Assembly (NCBI RefSeq): GCF_030408415.1 | Contig: NZ_CP046976.1 | Span: 2,220,441 to 2,284,440 of the forward strand | Length of the DNA: 64,000 nt | DNA from: Corynebacterium appendicis CIP 107643 | GTDB lineage: Bacteria > Actinomycetota > Actinomycetes > Mycobacteriales > Mycobacteriaceae | Direction of reading: 5' to 3' | Shown here: positions 1-8,156 of the stretch, one piece after another | How the letters are laid out: each line of letters begins with the position of its first letter | How positions within the stretch are numbered: position 1 is the first letter of the stretch | Notes under the pieces: generated by a model | What the model saw: only the letters and a program-made list of their open reading frames with translations | Databases searched by the model: none | Told to the model about the DNA's origin: nothing | Position numbers and translations under genes: made by a program

Positions 1-7
1 GTCTCTA

Positions 8-457
8 CTAGTCGTCCCGGTCAACATCGCGCACTAGTCCATCGGGGTCGACATCGATGTCGATGTCGCCGAACTCGATCTCCCAGTACCCGTCATCGTC
101 CCATTCGATCTCGACGCCGCCCTCATTGTTGTTGGCTGCAGCGAGGACGCGCTCGACTTCTTCTGCGGAAACCCCTTCATCAGCCATCTCGGCTTCCGCT
201 TTGCCGGTGTAGCCGGTCACTTCGGCTGGCAGGTCACCCTGTGCGCTGCCCGCGGCCTGCGACTGATCGTCTTGGTCATCAGCCTGGTCATCGTCACCGT
301 CATCTGCCGCAGGAGTGGTCTCCGTGACCTGTTCGGTCACGGTCTCAGGGGCGGCAGAAGTTTCGGACGGAGCATCGTCGGCAGTGTCGCTACATGCGGC
401 AAGAGAGACGGAAAGAGCAGGCACAGCGAAAATCGTCGTTAGTTTCTTCAGCCTCAT
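8..457 (-). CDS. PepSY-like secreted lipoprotein
   Basis: 149-residue predicted lipoprotein. The N-terminus MRLKKLTTIF is followed by a hydrophobic stretch and the lipobox LAAC near residue 22, so it should be exported, lipidated and anchored to the membrane. Residues ~25-75 are an acidic, Thr/Asp/Gln-rich linker. The last ~55 residues (from GVSAEEVERV to the end, with EIEWDDDGYWEIEF) look like one PepSY fold. PepSY domains are often found in secreted regulators or peptidase propeptides, but no partner is adjacent. The start at 457 is preferred to an upstream in-frame start because TACGGT lies exactly 7 nt before it, a leaderless arrangement, and because the signal peptide begins there. Function is unknown beyond surface location. 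Confidence 0.75.
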   Translation of the reverse strand: MRLKKLTTIFAVPALSVSLAACSDTADDAPSETSAAPETVTEQVTETTPAADDGDDDQADDQDDQSQAAGSAQGDLPAEVTGYTGKAEAEMADEGVSAEEVERVLAAANNNEGGVEIEWDDDGYWEIEFGDIDIDVDPDGLVRDVDRDD

Positions 458-554
458 GATTTCCACCGTACGTAGCCATGAAGATTCGTCAACGAAATCT
501 TTGTTCTCCCTGGGCACACCGTGAATATTGTCCGTAAGGCTCGCCCGTGGAAAC

Positions 555-755
555 TTACTGGCCCGCGTTCGGCGCGGCGACGAAGACGGCCAGGAAGACC
601 GGGACGAAGGTCATGAAGATGAATGCGGCGAGCCCGAGCCCGACGGACAACGCTGCGGGTTTGTTCTTCACGACTGTCCAGTAGCAGGCAGTGAAGAGAC
701 CGAATGCGACGAGGATGGAACAGATTCCGAGGATTGTGGTCGCGGTGAGACCCAT
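555..755 (-). CDS. Small two-TM membrane protein
   Basis: 66-residue hydrophobic protein with two clear membrane segments (TTILGICSILVAFGLFTACY and the Leu/Ala/Phe-rich stretch before VAAPNAGQ). The ATG at 755 has GGAGG about 10 nt upstream; an in-frame TTG lies 21 nt further up. It overlaps the 3' end of the GT87 glycosyltransferase gene by ~88 bp in another frame, which suggests translational coupling. No family was recognised. Position downstream of a cell-envelope glycosyltransferase hints at an envelope role, but that is only context. Confidence 0.6.
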   Translation of the reverse strand: MGLTATTILGICSILVAFGLFTACYWTVVKNKPAALSVGLGLAAFIFMTFVPVFLAVFVAAPNAGQ

Positions 756-2227
756 GTGCGTTTCGCCTCCTCCCAATCAGCCGGGCTGGTCATGAGCGGG
801 TCGCAGCCGAAGTGGGCGTCACGGACCTTGTCGCGGCGGCGGCCGCACATCTGTTGAACGACCAGCACCATAATCGCCACGATGAACGCGTCGCGGGCGA
901 TCACGATGATGTTGAGCGCCGCGCCAGGCAAGCCGAGGTTGTCGGTGCCCATCATGTGCCACATGAGGATCGGCCACACCATCATGTCCACGGTCATCCA
1001 CGTCAGCAGCAGACGCCAATAGGGGAGTGCGAGGACGGCGGGTACGACCAGCCACAGGGAGTACTGGGGGCTCCACACCTTGTTGAACAGCAGGAAGAAG
1101 CCGATGATGAGCACCACCAGCTCGGCGATGCGCGGTTCCTGCGGGGCTTTCAGCCCCGCAACCAGGACGAACAGGCACCCCAGAAGGAAGAGCACGAGAG
1201 TCACCGCGTTGAGGATGACGGGAGCGCCCTCGCCGGAGTCGAATCCGGTCCATCCGGTCATGCGCGATATCACCGCGTAGATCGTGGTCCACTCCCAGCC
1301 GCGCTCAGTGTTGAGGCGCTGGAATTCGTGCCAGGAATCGTAATTGTGCAGCATGAGCGGAACATTGACCGCCATCCACGTCGCGGCGGCACCGACGGTC
1401 AGCTTCACCCACGGCATCATGTCGCGGCGGCGCAGGAAGACAACGAGGTACGCACCGAGCAGGAAAATCGGCCACATTTTGAACGCCGCTCCCGCTCCGA
1501 TCAGCACGCCGGCCAGCCAGAACCGCTTGTTGCGCGCGGCCAGCATCGCGCCGACCGCGAATGCGATGGAGGGAATGTCCCAGTTGGTGAACGCGTGCAC
1601 GATCAGCAGGGGAGAGGCCACCACGAGGATCGTGTCCCAGATGCGGTTGCCGGCCAGTTCCGCGACCATGCGCGCAGTGGCCACCCAGATCACGGCCATC
1701 ACGAAGGCAGTCACGTACAAGTACCAGCCAGAGTCGGGCAAAAGCTTATCGACGACCGGATACGTCGTTCTGGCGATCCACCCCATCAAACCCTGGAACA
1801 GGCCGCCCAGGACCGGGTACTCCATGTACCGGGTGAGGTCGCCCTCCACCCACGAATAGTCGTAGACGAAACCGGGCTGGTCGAGCCCGCGCCCGCCGTA
1901 AAGCGGGACGATGTCGTTGTAGCAGAACGAGGTGTACTGGCGGTTTCCGTCCCAGTTGAGCTGCATCGCGCCGTCGACAAGCTTGCCGCGTGCGCAGTTC
2001 GATTTGGACAGCGCACCGAATGCGAGGAATGTCCACGCGACCGCGATGATCGCGCGCAGGGGAGTCCACCAGCGCCCGCGGCCGATCTGCGCGAACCGGC
2101 CCATCGGTCCGCCGAGTACGCGCACCACGCCCGCCGCCGCTGGCTCGGTGGAGGCCGGCTGGATACGGTCTGCCGGATCAGGCCAGCGCGCGCCGCTGTG
2201 CTGGGTGGCGTCCTGCTTCGTGGTCAC
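668..2227 (-). CDS. GT87 (DUF2029) polyprenol-dependent mannosyltransferase-like membrane protein
   Basis: 519-residue polytopic membrane protein. After a ~55-residue cytoplasmic N-terminus come about a dozen hydrophobic segments, with conserved-looking loops such as YSWVEGDLTRYMEYPVLGG. This is the pattern of GT-C fold glycosyltransferase family 87, which uses polyprenyl-phosphate sugars to build lipomannan, arabinan and related glycans at the outer face of the membrane. The homologue in Mycobacterium (Rv0051) also lies directly after a class A penicillin-binding protein gene. It starts at GTG 2227, one base past the stop of that gene, so the two form an operon. The exact sugar and acceptor cannot be read from sequence. 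Confidence 0.8.
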   Translation of the reverse strand: MTTKQDATQHSGARWPDPADRIQPASTEPAAAGVVRVLGGPMGRFAQIGRGRWWTPLRAIIAVAWTFLAFGALSKSNCARGKLVDGAMQLNWDGNRQYTSFCYNDIVPLYGGRGLDQPGFVYDYSWVEGDLTRYMEYPVLGGLFQGLMGWIARTTYPVVDKLLPDSGWYLYVTAFVMAVIWVATARMVAELAGNRIWDTILVVASPLLIVHAFTNWDIPSIAFAVGAMLAARNKRFWLAGVLIGAGAAFKMWPIFLLGAYLVVFLRRRDMMPWVKLTVGAAATWMAVNVPLMLHNYDSWHEFQRLNTERGWEWTTIYAVISRMTGWTGFDSGEGAPVILNAVTLVLFLLGCLFVLVAGLKAPQEPRIAELVVLIIGFFLLFNKVWSPQYSLWLVVPAVLALPYWRLLLTWMTVDMMVWPILMWHMMGTDNLGLPGAALNIIVIARDAFIVAIMVLVVQQMCGRRRDKVRDAHFGCDPLMTSPADWEEAKRTWVSPRPQSSESVPSSSHSVSSLPATGQS

Positions 2228-2228
2228 G

Positions 2229-4649
2229 TTATCCGACCAGTTCGTCGATCAGGCCGCCGATGTCCACCTCTGGCTGGCGTTGCGCCGGCGGTGCCGGAGC
2301 AGGCGCGGGTGCCGGAGCAGGCGCGGGTGCCGGAGCTGGTGCAGGCGCTTCCGGCGCCGGCGCCGGTTCAGCCAGAGCCTCCGGTGCGGGCGCCTCCGCC
2401 GCGCCCCCCTGGCCGGTGCCCGTGCCCCCCTGGCCGGTGCCCGTGACGGTACCGTAGTCGTAGCTCTGGTAGCTCGGGGCGGTGCCACCGCCGTACTTAC
2501 CGCCCGAGTACGGGTTGATACCCCAATTGATCGGCTTGGCCTCGGGGAACTGCTCGTACTCTTGGCCCTCGAGGACTCCGTCGAGAACGCCCTTCCAGAT
2601 CGCGCCCGGGGACATGGAGCCGTACATGTTGCCGCCCCACTGGTTGAAGATGGGGGAGGTGTTGTCGGCGGTGCCCACCCATACGGCGACGGAGAGCTGC
2701 GGGGTGCCGCCGATCATCCAGGCGTCCTTGTTGTTGCCCGAATCGCCCATCTGTGCGGTACCGGTCTTAGCGATCGACGGGCGGCCGCCCGCCAAGGCCT
2801 TATTCGACCAGCCGGCGATCGGCTGCATCGCCTCGATGACGTTGTCGGCGACGTGGGCGTTGACGCGGCGCTCCTTGTACTCCGGGTCGAATTCGTAGAG
2901 CACCTCGCCGTCTGCGGTGGTGACCCGCTGGACGAAGTGGGGCGGGTGCCAGACGCCGCGGTTGGTCAGGGTGGCCACGCCGGTGGCCAGATCGATCACG
3001 CGGGACTGGTACTGGCCCAGGATGATGCCGTCGTACGGGGTCTCGCCGTTCTCGGTCAGCGTGTGCGGAATATTCGGCAACTCGCGGGCGACACCGAGGG
3101 CGTGCGCCATGTCGGCTGTGTCCAACGGGCCGTTGTCCAAATCGGACTGCATGCGGATGAACGAGGTGTTGTAGGATTTCTTCAACGCCTCAGCCAAGGT
3201 GGTCACGCCGCCGTAGACACCGGAGTTGTTGTCGATGGTCCGGTCGCCCACGGTGACCGGTGACGAGTCGTAGTACGCCGAGAGCGGAATACCCTGCTGA
3301 AGGGCGGCTGCCAGACCGAAGATCTTGAAGGCGGAACCGGTCTGCAGGCCGGCGTTGGCGTAGTCCCAACCACTGGGGTCGTCGCCGCCGTAGTAGCCCT
3401 TGATCGCGCCGGTGGCCGGGTCCATGGCCACAACGCCGGCGCGCGCGTCCTCCTGCAAGAGGCTGAGCTGCTCCTCGGAGGTCTTGAGCACCTGGTCCTG
3501 GGTGCGCTGGTCGATGGTGGTGGTGATCTGCAGACCGCGGTTGGTCACGTCGGCCTCGGTGATGCCCACCTGCTCGAGCTCAGCCATGACCTGGTTCTTG
3601 ATTAGGCCGTTCGGGCCGGTCGCTTCGGTGTAGGCGGAGTAGCTTTGCGGGTCGCGGGTATCAGGGAATTTCGCGCCGGCGCGCTCCTCCGGGGTGATCG
3701 ATCCCATGCCCACCATGCCGTCGAGCACATAGTTCCAGCGGTTCATCGACTCCTGCTCGTTATTCCACGGGTCGAGTTGGCTGGGCAGCTGAATCAGACC
3801 GGCGAGCACGGCGCCTTCCTCGAAGGTCAGTTCGGAGGCGGGTTTATCGAAGTAGGCGTTCGCCGCCGCCTGGATGCCGTAGGCGTTGCGCCCGAAGTAA
3901 ATGGTGTTGAGGTAGCCGGCGAGGATTTCTTCCTTCGACCAATGGCGGGTCATCTTGATCGAGTAGACCAGCTCGTTGAACTTGCGCTGGTAGGAGCGCT
4001 CGTTGCCCACAATGGTGTTCTTCACGTACTGTTGCGTGATCGTGGAGCCGCCGCCGGCGGAATCATCGCCGGTCAACTGGCCGAGCACCGCGCGGCCGAA
4101 GCCGGTGAAAGAAAAGCCTGAGTTTTCCCAGAAGTCTCGGTCCTCTGCGGCCAAGACGGCGTCCTGGACATGCTCGGGCACCTCGTCGAGCGGGATCTGC
4201 TCGCGATTGCCCTCGGCGGGGACGATGCGTGCGAGCTGGGTTGCGCCGTCATTGGCGAAGATGGTGGACACCTGCGCTGTTTCCATCTCGCCCGGCTGCG
4301 GCAGGTCCGCTTGGGCGTACTTCACACCGAAGATGGTCAGCGGAACTGCCATGATCAGTACGAGCGCCAGGACGAAGGCCGCGAGCCACTGGCTCTTGCG
4401 GCTCTGCTCATTCTTCCCCGCGTTCTCCGCCGTGCGCTTGCCGGACGTGGCCTCCGTTTTAGCGGACGCTTTCGCAGTCGAACCAGCTCCAGCCTTGGAT
4501 CCCGCCTTGGAATTGGCCTTGCTTGCGGTGTGGTTCTGCTTGCCTGCACCGCTGCGGGTTGCGTCGGTCTTCTTCGCGGTCTCGCGGCGCGGCGCATCCG
4601 GTTTCTTGCCGGAGCCGTTGCCGGACTCTTTATCTCGGTCTCGTGCCAA
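2229..4649 (-). CDS. pbp1b: Class A penicillin-binding protein (bifunctional transglycosylase/transpeptidase)
   Basis: 806-residue peptidoglycan synthase. Residues 1-86 form a basic, Lys/Ala/Ser-rich cytoplasmic tail and 88-108 a single membrane anchor. The GT51 transglycosylase follows, with EDRDFW at 169-174 and QQYVKN near 206-211. The transpeptidase has SAFK at 439-442 (catalytic Ser439), SYN at 492-494 and KTG at 628-630. The C-terminal ~60 residues are Gly/Thr/Gln then Ala-Pro repeats, typical of wall-spanning tails. The start is a TTG at 4649 with AGGA upstream. Context (DUF5318, MarR and universal stress genes upstream, GT87 downstream) matches the second class A PBP locus of C. glutamicum (my recollection of that gene order). 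It polymerises glycan chains and cross-links them outside the membrane. Confidence 0.92.
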   Translation of the reverse strand: MARDRDKESGNGSGKKPDAPRRETAKKTDATRSGAGKQNHTASKANSKAGSKAGAGSTAKASAKTEATSGKRTAENAGKNEQSRKSQWLAAFVLALVLIMAVPLTIFGVKYAQADLPQPGEMETAQVSTIFANDGATQLARIVPAEGNREQIPLDEVPEHVQDAVLAAEDRDFWENSGFSFTGFGRAVLGQLTGDDSAGGGSTITQQYVKNTIVGNERSYQRKFNELVYSIKMTRHWSKEEILAGYLNTIYFGRNAYGIQAAANAYFDKPASELTFEEGAVLAGLIQLPSQLDPWNNEQESMNRWNYVLDGMVGMGSITPEERAGAKFPDTRDPQSYSAYTEATGPNGLIKNQVMAELEQVGITEADVTNRGLQITTTIDQRTQDQVLKTSEEQLSLLQEDARAGVVAMDPATGAIKGYYGGDDPSGWDYANAGLQTGSAFKIFGLAAALQQGIPLSAYYDSSPVTVGDRTIDNNSGVYGGVTTLAEALKKSYNTSFIRMQSDLDNGPLDTADMAHALGVARELPNIPHTLTENGETPYDGIILGQYQSRVIDLATGVATLTNRGVWHPPHFVQRVTTADGEVLYEFDPEYKERRVNAHVADNVIEAMQPIAGWSNKALAGGRPSIAKTGTAQMGDSGNNKDAWMIGGTPQLSVAVWVGTADNTSPIFNQWGGNMYGSMSPGAIWKGVLDGVLEGQEYEQFPEAKPINWGINPYSGGKYGGGTAPSYQSYDYGTVTGTGQGGTGTGQGGAAEAPAPEALAEPAPAPEAPAPAPAPAPAPAPAPAPAPPAQRQPEVDIGGLIDELVG
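2291..2444. repeat. Tandem repeats in the PBP tail
   Basis: Two short tandem DNA repeats lie in the 3' end of the penicillin-binding protein gene. An 18-bp unit starting GTGCCGGAGC at 2291 is repeated at 2309, with a diverged third copy at 2327; it encodes alternating Ala-Pro. A 21-bp unit at 2403 is repeated exactly at 2424 and encodes TGTGQGG twice. Such repeats can expand or contract by slippage without breaking the frame. Confidence 0.85.
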
Positions 4650-4677
4650 TTGAAGTGTTCCTGCCTACTCGATTCCT

Positions 4678-5070
4678 CTAGGACAGAGTACTTCCTTGAG
4701 CGCCGAATGACGGAACCGGAACAGCTTCAGCGGTGCTCAAAAGATAGTTCCAGCGGCAGTTGCCGCAAACCTCGACGGTGTGGACGGTGAACGGGCCGGT
4801 TTCGTCGATAAGCTCCGCGATCTCTTCTTCGTTGCGTGCGGACCCGCAACGGCGGCCCAAGTTGTCTCCGTAGACCCATAAGACATTCCGCATTGTGGAT
4901 TCACAGATGGGGCAGGGGCGGTCGGAGTCGACGCCGTGGTGTTCGCCCGCGGCGCGGAGGAGAAAGTCAGCGTCGCAGAGTTCGTCGCGGCTCTTCTTTC
5001 CTGCCCGAAATTCACGCACGGCAGTGCGCCTTTCCCATTCGTGGGAGACAATATGAACCAGTTTGAACAT
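4678..5070 (-). CDS. DUF5318 family protein
   Basis: 130-residue soluble protein with Cys pairs CPIC (~58-61) and CGNC (~102-105) plus a further RRCGSA Cys, suggesting a small zinc-binding module. The family (Rv0049-like) is conserved next to class A PBP genes in mycobacteria and corynebacteria; its function is not established. TACGCT lies 7 nt before the ATG on the minus strand and there is no Shine-Dalgarno, so the mRNA is probably leaderless. It is divergent from the MarR gene across 110 bp. Confidence 0.75.
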   Translation of the reverse strand: MFKLVHIVSHEWERRTAVREFRAGKKSRDELCDADFLLRAAGEHHGVDSDRPCPICESTMRNVLWVYGDNLGRRCGSARNEEEIAELIDETGPFTVHTVEVCGNCRWNYLLSTAEAVPVPSFGAQGSTLS

Positions 5071-5180
5071 CGCGACCAGCGTACTCTCTGCGCGCCGTCA
5101 ATGGGCACTTTCGATAATTCGGCGTAAAAGAATGCGCGCTAGCTTCTTTATTTCGTTGTTGAGCACCTACACTTGGTGGC

Positions 5181-5642
5181 ATGTCACAGAACTCCGCCAA
5201 GGACGCGTATACAGTCGCTAAAGAAGTCCGTCCCTTTCTCACCAAGCTTTACGTCGCCTACTTCCGCATCGCCGAGGCGTCGGATATTACTGGCCCGCAG
5301 CTCTCCATCATGGAGCGTCTAATCGAGACGGGTCCGATGCGCATTAGCCAGCTCGCGCAGGAGGAAGGCATTCGCATGCCCACTGCGTCCAATACTTTGC
5401 ACCAGCTTGAGCAGCGCGATCTCGTGCGTCGCGTCCGCGATGAAACCGACCGCCGCGGCGTCAAGGTCGAGATCACGAACAAGGGCATCAAGGAGCACAA
5501 CCGTGTCGCGGAGGAGCGCACGAAGTACGTCGCTGAAATGGTGTCTACCCTCGACTCGGACTCGCTCGAACAGCTCAAGGCCGCCACCCCGGCGCTCGCA
5601 GAGCTGGCGCGCACCTACAACACGGGGAACCGTCCGGGGTAA
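5181..5642 (+). CDS. malR: MarR-family transcriptional regulator (MalR-like)
   Basis: 153-residue MarR/SlyA-type dimeric winged-helix repressor. The DNA-binding core runs from about GPQLSIMERL to DETDRRGVKVEIT, with the recognition helix around MPTASNTLHQLEQRDLV and a basic wing (VRDETDRRG). The order PBP, DUF5318, MarR, universal stress protein matches the locus of MalR in C. glutamicum, a MarR regulator linked to envelope stress; the symbol rests on that synteny. TACACT at 5168-5173 lies 7 nt before the ATG, so the transcript should be leaderless. MarR proteins usually repress their own promoter, and the 110-bp divergent region to DUF5318 is the likely target. Confidence 0.75.
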   Translation: MSQNSAKDAYTVAKEVRPFLTKLYVAYFRIAEASDITGPQLSIMERLIETGPMRISQLAQEEGIRMPTASNTLHQLEQRDLVRRVRDETDRRGVKVEITNKGIKEHNRVAEERTKYVAEMVSTLDSDSLEQLKAATPALAELARTYNTGNRPG

Positions 5643-5690
5643 CTTGTGGCCCGTCCTAGAGGGGCGAATTGTCCGCACAGCGCGCTGACA

Positions 5691-5696
5691 TATAAA
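5691..5696 (+). promoter_or_regulatory. Candidate -10 box for the universal stress gene
   Basis: TATAAA lies inside an AT-rich patch between the MarR gene and the universal stress gene, about 40 nt before the ATG at 5736. It is the best -10 match in this gap. It suggests the stress gene has its own promoter in addition to any read-through from the MarR gene. Confidence 0.45.
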
Positions 5697-5735
5697 ATTA
5701 AAGCGTTGTTGGTCTTTCATTAACGCTTGCGCTAT

Positions 5736-6698
5736 ATGGACACATACCCCCTCACTCCGGAGCTCCTCCCGCATGTCGGCGAGGAGCGTCCTTTGCGCAT
5801 CCTTGTCGGCTGGGACCAGTCGGGGGAAGAAGCGGTCGAGTTCGCCGCTTGGCTCGCGCGCACCACGAGTTGCAGTATTCGCGTCATCAGCACTGCTCCG
5901 CGCCCGTGGTCGTCGCTGCGCGGCAAAAAGAGCAAGAAATACAAGAAGTGGTTCAAACAGACCGAGGACAAGCGCGCCAGCTCAATCCGCCACGCACTCA
6001 AGCACCAGGTAGCGCGCGACGCTTGGGACGGTGAGTGGGCGGTCTTCCGCGACGGGGCACCGCGCCGCGAGCTAATTTCGGCTGAAGCTCAGCGCTTCAA
6101 GGCAGATCTTATTCTGCTCGGCTCGAAGTCCAAAGCGAAAAAGGGCCGTTTTTTGGCCACGTCCACCGCCGACGCGATGCTGCATTCTTCGCCCATCTCG
6201 GTCGGGATTTCCCCGCGCGCGGTGAAACTGTCCAAGAAAGGCATCACACGCGTCAATTACGCGTTTCTCGAGGAACGCACCGACGCCGCCGTCCGCGGAA
6301 TCAAGGTCGCGGCGTCCGTCGCAATGCTCCTCGACGTCGACCTGCGCATCATGGCTTTCTCACCCAAGGAGACGTACAAGCACGAAGCGGAATTCAACGG
6401 CCAGTCGCAGCTTATCGACGAATGGAATGAATCCTCCCTCGCCCTGCTCGACCGAGCCCGCGACTGTGTCAGTGACACCGCCGCGCAGCTCGGAATCTCG
6501 GAGCCGAAGAACTTCGAGGTGGAGACCTGTGTCAGCGCCGGCGAGGGCTGGAAGTCCGTGGTCAATTCCCAGAAGTGGAAGAAGGGCGACATCCTCTTCC
6601 TCGATTCCCAGCCCACGGAGCGGGCGCGCGTACTGACCAACCCGCGAACTGAGGATTTCCTCACCCACGCACCGGTGCCCGTGGTCATTTTCCCGTAG
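5736..6698 (+). CDS. Universal stress protein, tandem UspA domains
   Basis: 320-residue cytoplasmic protein made of two UspA-type alpha/beta domains, about residues 20-155 and 165-320. The first has the strand LRILVGWDQSGEEAVEFA and a nucleotide-loop-like GSKSKAKKGRFLATS; the second ends HAPVPVVIFP, a typical Usp C-terminal strand. A TTG nine bases upstream (5727) is in frame, but the ATG is preferred. It follows the MarR gene by ~90 bp on the same strand, as in C. glutamicum. The usual role is stress survival with ATP or AMP binding; the first-domain loop deviates from the G-2x-G-9x-G(S/T) consensus, so nucleotide binding is uncertain. Confidence 0.8.
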   Translation: MDTYPLTPELLPHVGEERPLRILVGWDQSGEEAVEFAAWLARTTSCSIRVISTAPRPWSSLRGKKSKKYKKWFKQTEDKRASSIRHALKHQVARDAWDGEWAVFRDGAPRRELISAEAQRFKADLILLGSKSKAKKGRFLATSTADAMLHSSPISVGISPRAVKLSKKGITRVNYAFLEERTDAAVRGIKVAASVAMLLDVDLRIMAFSPKETYKHEAEFNGQSQLIDEWNESSLALLDRARDCVSDTAAQLGISEPKNFEVETCVSAGEGWKSVVNSQKWKKGDILFLDSQPTERARVLTNPRTEDFLTHAPVPVVIFP

Positions 6699-6723
6699 TT
6701 CACCCGGGACTACACTGGCGGGC

Positions 6724-7254
6724 ATGTCCTCCAGCACGCCGAACTCGAATTCCAATCCCCGCGCCGGGTTGCGCCGCGATGTGCCCGAGCACCCGGAGAA
6801 CGATCTGCACGGCGCCGCGGACTACTACAACAAGGTGCCCCCGGAGCCGCGCAATTTCGACGAGCTCGCCGACCAGCCCGATCCCGCGGAACTCGATGCC
6901 CGCAACCGCGCCTCCACACGCCAGGCGGTCATTTTCGCCGTCGCCGCCGTGCTGGGTACGCTCTTGTTCGGCGGCATTCTGGCAGCCGTTGCCCGCCTTG
7001 CAGGCGGCCCGCTGTGCGAGGCGGGGGAGGCGGTGTGGCTGTGTAGCCCCGGCTGGCGCACCGCCTGGGCGCTGCTCGCCTCGATTCCGCCGGTGGTGGC
7101 GCTGTTAGCCTGCGCGGTGATCATGGTGCGCAAGCTCAACCGTTACGAGCGTTGGGTTCCGTGGATGGGCGTGTTCTGGATCCCACTCGTACCGTTCACC
7201 ATGGCGTGGCTGATTCTCACCGTGGGCATTCTCGCCCGCGACGGCGTCTACTAG
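6724..7254 (+). CDS. Conserved membrane protein, three TM segments
   Basis: 176-residue protein with an ~70-residue polar, Pro/Asn/Asp-rich N-terminal region and three hydrophobic segments (AVIFAVAAVLGTLLFGGILA, WALLASIPPVVALLACAVIM, and the last before ARDGVY). Two Cys in the first extracellular loop (GPLCEAGEAVWLCSPGW) could form a disulfide. TACACT at 6711-6716 lies 7 nt before the ATG, so it is probably leaderless with its own promoter. No named family was recognised. Confidence 0.65.
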   Translation: MSSSTPNSNSNPRAGLRRDVPEHPENDLHGAADYYNKVPPEPRNFDELADQPDPAELDARNRASTRQAVIFAVAAVLGTLLFGGILAAVARLAGGPLCEAGEAVWLCSPGWRTAWALLASIPPVVALLACAVIMVRKLNRYERWVPWMGVFWIPLVPFTMAWLILTVGILARDGVY

Positions 7255-7270
7255 AGGCTTCTAGCGATCC

Positions 7271-8146
7271 CTAGCTGCACGCCGGGCAGTACGGGTTTTT
7301 CTCCCGGCACGCCTCGCAGCTGACGTACTGCTGGCGGCAGTGCGGCTCGTTGGCGCAGTTGTAATGCTGATTCGACGGTTCGCCGCAGTGCACGCAGTGG
7401 CCGACTTGGACGAAGTCCTCGTCGTTCTCCGGCCCGAATTCGGTGTGCATGCGCTTATCGAAGACGTACAGCGATCCCTCCCAGAGCCCCTGGTTCCCGA
7501 ATTTCTCGCCGTACTGGACGATTCCGCCGTCGATCTGGTAGACCTCCTCGAAACCGCGGTTAATCATCAGCGAAGACAGGATCTCGCAGCGGATGCCGCC
7601 GGTGCAGTAGGAGATGACCGGCTTGTCCTTCATCCAGTCGTATTTGCCGGATTCAAGCTCCGCGATGAAATCGTGGGTAGTGTTCACGTCCGGGACGACC
7701 GCATTCTTGAATTTGCCGATCTCGGCTTCGTACGCGTTGCGCCCGTCGAAGAAGACCACGTCATCGCGGGAAGCCGCCAACTCGTTGACCTGCTCCGGCG
7801 AAAGGTGGGTGCCGCCGTCGACGACACCGCGGTCGTCGACACGCAATTCTTCCGGCGTGCCGAAGGAGACGATCTCGTCGCGCACCTTCACGCTGAGCTT
7901 TGGGAAGTCCTCCGCTCCGCCCTCGGACCACTTGAATTCTATGCCACAGAAGTACTCTTTCGTCTTGCGGACGTACGCCTTGCAGGCATCCATGTCGCCG
8001 CCGACGGTGCCGTTGATGCCGTCGGGGGAGATGATGATGCGACCGTTCAGCCCCAGACCTTCGCACAGATCGCGCTGCCACAGCCGGATCGCTTCCGGGT
8101 CCGAGATCGGGCGGAACTGGTAGTAGAGCAGGATTTTACTGGGCAT
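7271..8146 (-). CDS. trhO: tRNA uridine-34 hydroxylase TrhO (rhodanese-like, UPF0176)
   Basis: 291-residue enzyme of the UPF0176/TrhO family, which uses oxygen to hydroxylate uridine 34 of tRNA as the first step to 5-(carboxy)methoxyuridine. The N-terminal ~90 residues are the acylphosphatase-like TrhO domain. A rhodanese domain follows, with YCTGGIRCE; Cys181 is the expected catalytic residue. The C-terminus is Cys-rich ([28 protein letters not shown]), a zinc ribbon as in other actinobacterial members. The start at 8146 is supported by TAAACT 7 nt upstream. That box begins with the TAA stop of the preceding DUF1846 gene. Confidence 0.88.
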   Translation of the reverse strand: MPSKILLYYQFRPISDPEAIRLWQRDLCEGLGLNGRIIISPDGINGTVGGDMDACKAYVRKTKEYFCGIEFKWSEGGAEDFPKLSVKVRDEIVSFGTPEELRVDDRGVVDGGTHLSPEQVNELAASRDDVVFFDGRNAYEAEIGKFKNAVVPDVNTTHDFIAELESGKYDWMKDKPVISYCTGGIRCEILSSLMINRGFEEVYQIDGGIVQYGEKFGNQGLWEGSLYVFDKRMHTEFGPENDEDFVQVGHCVHCGEPSNQHYNCANEPHCRQQYVSCEACREKNPYCPACS

Positions 8147-8156
8147 GCACCCAAGT

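Noticed and set aside
812..2446. A 544-codon open frame on the + strand opposite the GT87 and PBP genes
   Set aside because: It is antisense to two well-supported genes, has shadow-type composition rich in Arg, His and Gly, and lacks any domain or ribosome site. Similar long shadow frames oppose aceB, leuS and the DUF1846 gene.
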